The notes beneath the pieces are model-generated. The model worked only from the letters and a program-made list of their open reading frames with translations, was not told the origin of the DNA and did not search any database. The translations under genes and the position numbers were made by a program. Shown here one piece after another: positions 58,995 through 64,000 of a stretch of 64,000 bases of DNA (its first letter is position 1; each line of letters begins with the position of its first letter). Source of the stretch: Cryptomeria japonica (lineage: Eukaryota; Streptophyta; Pinopsida; Cupressales; Cupressaceae); assembly GCF_030272615.1 (NCBI RefSeq), contig NC_081405.1:311751235-311815234 (forward strand). Direction: 5' to 3'.

Positions 58995-59530
58995 AGTGAA
59001 ATTGCAAGTACTCAAATTTGGAAGTCTAAAGAAGAGACTAATGCTCAAATTTTGGTGTGGAAGATCCTTCATTTTAAACTTTCAATTGTTGATAGACTAA
59101 AATGTATGAAGATTATACCAGCCAAGTGTCCTTACTATCAAAATACTAAAACATTGAAACATATTTTCTAGGATGATTCTTTCTTAAAAAAAAAAGGAAG
59201 GTCATAAATACACAATTTAGTCAATCTTGCTCAATATTTGGAAAAATAGATGTTCAACCATGTTTTCTATTCATATCTCAAAAAAAAAAAAGGAAGGTCA
59301 TAAATACACAATTTCCTACAATATTTGATCATATGTTGATTTGGAAAAAATATTTGTTGGGTAAGTGGCTTCCATAATAATATTTTAGTTGATACTATGA
59401 GATAGTCTATCTTGCTCAATATTTGGAAAATTAGATGTTCAACCATGTTTTCTATTCATATTTTGCATAAAATTTTGAAATTCTTAAGTTTTACTCTAAT
59501 ACCATGCTTTAATTTGTTTCTTTATGTTCC
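58995..59530 (+). pseudogene. LINE C-terminal fragment (zf-RVT region)
   Basis: Plus strand from about 59002 reads 'STQIWKSKEETNAQILVWKI', 'LHFKLSIVDRLKCMKIIPAK' and CPYYQNTKTLKHIF, then a stop. This is the zf-RVT domain layout of plant L1 ORF2 (W-K ... LH-KL ... CP-C ... E-H-F), with the second Cys changed to Tyr. A later piece (about 59405-59530) resembles the 'IWKxRN' C-terminus. An internal duplication interrupts it. Confidence 0.65.
59186..59465 (+). repeat. Interleaved local duplication within the LINE fragment
   Basis: Segment X (aaaaaggaaggtcataaata..., about 59190 and 59285) and segment Y (cttgctcaatatttggaaaa..., about 59228 and 59410) each occur twice, in the order X-Y-X-spacer-Y. 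The copies are nearly identical. Confidence 0.8.
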
Positions 59531-60089
59531 CAACTGAAAGTAAGTGGCTGATATCACAAGCTACTGGAAAAAAACAAGTACTAGTTTTTGTAGCTACATA
59601 ATAAGAGATATTTGTTGTGCAAGAAAACTTCATAAACTATTTAAATTCAAATTGTATTAGTTGTTTCTACTATGGTAGAGATTTGAAATCAATGAACTTG
59701 TATGGTAAGGCTATGCTTTTAATGATCTATATTTGACTTGTAATGTTTAGTGTGGATCCTTGGGACTTTATCATTATTTGAGAGTTCTTATTTACAGGTC
59801 ATTTTTACACTGCTCTTGTTTATGAAGATTTTTCTCCAACTTTATAAATACTTTTTTATAAAAATTTAATATTTTTTATTTAAATCTAAATCATATGGCA
59901 TCCAGCACTAAATAAATATTTTTTTCTTTAATAAACTCTATCACCTACTATGCTATATCGGATCGGTACAATGGATGTTCCCATAAAATTCCATTTAATT
60001 ATTCATATGAGAGTTGAAAGAGTTTCTAGAAAAAACTCTATATGAATTGTTTGGACTTCTTATGTATCATACTGCACAAGAAAAGGTAA

Positions 60090-60945
60090 ATAGAACAAGT
60101 GCCACATAGTGGCTAGTACTTTAAATCTACTTAAAAAACTAAAATATAATAAACAAAAATGTGTAAACAAAACTATATAAAAAATTAAATATTAAGAAAA
60201 AATAAAATTAATAATAAATAACAATAATCTTGACAGATAATAATTTTATTAAGTCAAATTAATTAAATAAAAATAGTAATTTATTTTATTATAACATAAC
60301 AGGTTTTTTAATTATGTAATTATTATTATAAATATATATCATAAAAAAAGTTCTTTATGCACATAAAATATGATTTATAATGTTTTATACTATTGGTTTA
60401 AAATATATTTCATGCAAATTTTAAAAACAAAAAGAAAATGTAAATTTTTTTCAAGCACATTATTCATAGAAAAACTTAATTTGAAAAAGTTATTTCTCAA
60501 ATAAAAATTACTAAATTTAAAATGGTTCCTTCCAGAACAAATATTTGACCCCTTCTAAAATTTTATTTATTTATTATATTTTCGAACATATTTAATTGTG
60601 AGTTTGCATCATATTTTAAGGAAAAATATTGTGAATTCTAAAAAATAATTACTCAAAGCAAATAAATAAGTGTTGGATGAACTCAAGTTCTATAAAGTCT
60701 TCTGAGAAATCTATTATGTTGCATCTGAAACCCATGTATAACAGGGAAAAAAGTATTAGCCAATCGTTTACAAGAGAAATATATTTTTTTAATTATAAAG
60801 TTAACAAATATAACAAATATGCATGTATACTTTAAAATAAAATAAAAAATTTAAAAGAAAGAAAAATATTTGTTTATGATTGGTCAAAATAATTTTTTTT
60901 AATAACTATTTAAGCATAACAAAAAAAAATTCATTACAAAATATT
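60090..60945. repeat. Dispersed A+T-rich repeat, copy R3
   Basis: The fullest copy: its first part matches R1 (3444-3845) and its second part matches R2 (15706-15940). It shows that R1 and R2 are different portions of one repeat. It lies next to the broken end of Copia D. Confidence 0.7.
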
Positions 60946-61048
60946 ATTATTATATAATAATATCAACATACTAAGTGTAAATATTTAAGAGAAACCTAAC
61001 TAGACAATAAAGAGAAACCTAACTAGACAATCTCCTTTAACATGTTAT

Positions 61049-61890
61049 TTAATTTGCATAGAATTCTGATTTCTCCTTGAGAAAAGTAACCCAACACATT
61101 CTAGAATAATCATCAATTATTAGCATAAAGTATCTATCGCCTTGTAGACTTCTTGTTCTTGTTGGACCATATAAATCAGTATGAATTAAATCAAGAACAT
61201 TATTGGATTTCTCAGTAATGCTGTTAAAAGTTGTTCTAACTTGCTTTCCCATTTGACATTCCTTACATACTGGATTATGAGGTTTCACAATCTTAGGTAA
61301 ATCCCTTACTGCCTTAGTTGAACTGATCTTTACAATGCAATAAAAATTCACATGACAAAGTCTTTTATGCCATAACCAAGTTTCATCAATGTGTGCAATC
61401 AAACATGTCTTATCACTCGTATTCAAGTGAAAGATATTACCTTTAGTCTGGTTACTAGTAGAAATCTCCAATCCAGTTTTGTTTATGATTTTTCATTTTC
61501 CATTCTTGAATTGTAACTAAAATCCTTTTTCACATAACTGACCAACACTCAAAAGATTATGCTTTAAACCTTCTACATAGTAAAGATTGTTAGTATTGTG
61601 CTTACCATCCAAAGATATAGTGCATCTTCCTTTGATTAAACAAGCTTTATCATCTTCAAACCTTACTAGACCTCCATGAATTTCCTAAAAAGATAAGAAT
61701 TTTCTTTTATCACCAGTCATATGATGCGAGCATCCACTATCTATAATCCATTCATCCTTTTCTTCAATTTTTGCTGCTAGCACCTGCTCTACCGATTTGA
61801 CAATAGGTGTCGATTGATCTTCTTTTATTGCAACAAAAGCCCATCCGTTATCTACTGGATCTTCATCTGAATCATTTGTAACACCTTCAT
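61049..61890 (-). pseudogene. Copia D protease and partial integrase
   Basis: Protease reads WIIDSGCSHHMTGD with the active site intact. Integrase (61471-61049) has WHKRLCHVNFYC ... CKECQMGK and the first Asp in HTDLYGP, and ends inside the core after FLKEKSE, before the second Asp. A frameshift separates it from gag and a stop lies near FLSF*EIHG. Confidence 0.83.
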
Positions 61891-62859
61891 CTACATAGTA
61901 ACATGACTTATCTCTGTTTTTTGTAAATCTGTATCTCTGATATTCAGGGTTAGGCTTATATGATCGTTTTGATTCCTCCCTAGTCTTGCATGTCTATCAG
62001 GACACCTAGAAGCCATATGAATAGCTTTATTGCAATTAAAACATTTGAAAGGTGCTTTACCTTCATACTTACTTCCTGCTAGACCTTTAGACATTTTCCT
62101 TGCAAATAGTTCTTCAAGTTCTTCATTTTCTCTCCTCATCTCTTCAAGTTCTTTTGCATAAAGTGCTTTCCAATCAGTTTTGTCAGATGATGATGATGCT
62201 ATTGATGATGATGTTTTGAAAGCTAAATCAGTCTTGACTGTAGTAAGAGGACCAAATTCTTCAAGAACAAATGCTAAAAGTTTTCCAACCAAAGTATCTC
62301 TAGAAACTGAAGTATTAGGCATTGTTCTTAACTCATTAATAGCAGTCAGTTTAATTTTGTAATCCAGTGGCAAAGCTCTTAAAAATTTAGACACAATTTC
62401 ATCTTCACTTAAGGATCCTCCACAACATTGTATTCCTAAAACAGTTTCATTAACTCTTTCCATAAATGCAGAAATTCTCTCATCTTCTTTCATTTTCAAA
62501 TATTTATACCTGACCCGGTAACATTCTAATTTGGTAATTTTGACAGTGATATCTCCTTCATTCAGTGTTTCAAGTTTACCCCAAATAGATTTAGCAGTAG
62601 ACCGGTCTGATAATCCAATGATTTGTTGATCTGATAATGGGCTCAGAAGTGCTTCTCTTGCTTTGCAATCATCATCCAAGTCCTTAGCCAATGTTAGTGG
62701 ATGAGGTTGATTCAGAATAGGAGCAACATAGCCATTGTTTGTAACATCCCATATATCTCTTCCAATACAGTTCAGATGTGTTTCTATTCTAATCTTCCAT
62801 ATACCATAGTTAGCTCCATTAAGCTTCAGACTATCCTTCCTAAAAATATTTGTTGCCAT
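61891..62859 (-). pseudogene. Copia D gag
   Basis: The best preserved gag of the family: 322 codons open from the ATG at 62859 (MATNIFRKDSLKLNGANYG). It has the capsid region, GGSLSEDEIVSKFLRALP and a zinc knuckle CFNCNKAIHMASRC with all Cys and His in place, though Gly is lost. A frameshift near 61970 changes the C-terminus, so the downstream protease is out of frame. Confidence 0.85.
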
Positions 62860-62903
62860 AGGATCTCCTCAAGCTATTAGGCTTCTGCAAAAAGAGGACT
62901 TAT

Positions 62904-62914
62904 CTCTGATACCA
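62904..62914 (-). other. Copia D primer-binding site
   Basis: Minus-strand TGGTATCAGAG, a perfect match to the usual initiator-Met PBS core. Confidence 0.85.
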
Positions 62915-62916
62915 AT

Positions 62917-64000
62917 TGTTAGGAACCAAGAAGGACAAATAAGAGGGGGGGTGAATCTGTTGTGAACTAATTGTCAATAAATTGTAATCCAAATGCAAAT
63001 TATTCCAACTTAAATTCAATGCCGGTAAACCAAACTTAAGTGTCGGTAAAATAGATTAACAGTTATAGCAGTACCGGTTTAACTTAATGCATGAAACATA
63101 AAGAGAAACAACATCTGCAACACATGACACAGATTTTGACATGGAAACCCGCTAAGAGAAAAACCATAGTGGGAAACCTTAACCACAATTAGATGATACT
63201 AATGCAGATAGTAAGTGTATGCAAATGGGGTCTCCACATGTAGAAAGGCCAACCACCTAGAGCTCACTGCTTAATTGGATGGTTAAATCCAATGATAATG
63301 TACTGCTCAAAATAGCATTTGCAATGTTGGATTCAGTACCGGTTAAGCTCTGAACATGAGTGTTAAGCACCTTCATAACCTTCGTTTAACCTTCAAATAA
63401 TGTTTGCGTGATTCACAAAAGGATCTTCTTATTTTTGCTCTCCAATATTCGAACACACTAATACCATGATCCTTTATCTAATCTTCAATAAGATCTTACA
63501 ATCATATATACAAAACCTAAGACCAAATGTATAGGTCGGCTCACTAAGGATATTACAATTAAAATCAATTACAAATAAGTATTGATGTGATAAAATATGT
63601 CGGCTCAATACATTTACCATATTATCTAATCAATAAACAATCTCCATAACGTGTCATGCTGATCTAGAATAGATAACATGTACCGGTCCTTAACCTAGAC
63701 CTATCTGTCGGTAAAGGCAAATTTGTCAACCCGATTAGACCAATAAGAAAAACACCAACTCCAAACTTCCAATCCATGTCTTCGACATAACCAAATGATC
63801 TCCAAGTTATCATCGCTAACAGTGAACAATATAACCTATTGGTGAACACATACCGGTGACTATGCATAAGCTACTAACCATACCGGTGAACATAATGTAA
63901 ACCTCTAAGAAGATAAGTGTTGACACAATAAATAAACCAATGCAACAAAGGATGAAGTCATCCGTAATACCAACATCTGAATGATAATCTTCTTCTTCAG
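62917..64000 (-). repeat. Copia D 5' LTR, incomplete at window edge
   Basis: Starts TGTTAGGAACC in plus orientation. It carries a G-run (about 62945), 'gaaaaaccatagtgggaaacc' and many CCGGT or TCGGT motifs, and aligns with the LTRs of C and A. At least 1,084 bases. Confidence 0.8.

Larger units (their letters stand above)
61030..64000 (-). mobile_element. Copia element D (truncated; continues off the window)
   Basis: Same family as A and C. It has a 5' LTR from 62917 running beyond the window end, PBS, gag, protease and about half of integrase, then breaks at about 61030-61049. RT, RNase H and the 3' LTR are absent. Confidence 0.87.

Overview
This window reads as nuclear intergenic DNA from a seed plant with a large, retrotransposon-rich genome. 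A gymnosperm such as a conifer is my best guess, from the old, broken and nested mix of Copia, Gypsy and LINE copies; that is inference and I cannot name the species. Base composition is strongly A+T-rich. I see no tRNA, rRNA, CRISPR array or bacterial-type operon. The only apparently intact host gene is an intronless calmodulin-like EF-hand protein at 9664-10461 (+).

Layout. 1-1363: T/G-rich, LTR-like sequence. 3444-4160: first copy of a dispersed A+T-rich repeat (further copies at 15706-15955 and 60090-60945). 4200-7369: leader plus 5' LTR of a Tat-type Gypsy element (-), with a 65-bp tandem repeat. 7370-12290: the calmodulin-like gene in otherwise quiet DNA, flanked by an ~82-bp direct repeat. 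12292-12960: LINE fragment (-). 13837-14336: three short LTR-like units joined by two PBS-bearing spacers, probably a tandem TRIM array. 15956-20650: Copia element A (-), broken. 21251-21870: LINE RT fragment (-). 22603-29382: Copia element B (-), complete in structure, with two 449-bp LTRs, a 5-bp target duplication, PBS and PPT, but with 13 premature stops and one frameshift. 31239-32410: probable Tat-type LTR (+). 33428-36928: element E (-), a non-coding LTR element with its own target duplication, PBS and PPT. 37850-39600: element F, a truncated relative. 39846-39985: head of another Tat LTR. 39986-44278: Copia element C (-), truncated but with a full 5' LTR. 44279-55424: Gypsy element G (+), with protease, extra RNase H, part of RT, integrase and a long accessory reading frame after integrase; its RT core is replaced by an antisense insert (46633-48700). 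55425-55640: chromodomain remnant (-). 56601-58141: Copia-type LTR. 58995-59530: LINE fragment (+). 61030-64000: Copia element D (-), whose 5' LTR runs off the window.

How the parts relate. Copia A, C and D belong to one family (same gag/integrase sequence, same LTR start and end, initiator-Met PBS). B is a different Copia lineage. E and F carry the same kind of leader and PPT-proximal sequence as B and look like non-autonomous relatives. None of the retroelements reads through as a working polyprotein. The damage in B is almost wholly CAG-to-TAG and CGA-to-TGA, which fits deamination of methylated CHG and CG cytosines, so the window looks like long-silenced heterochromatin around one small gene.
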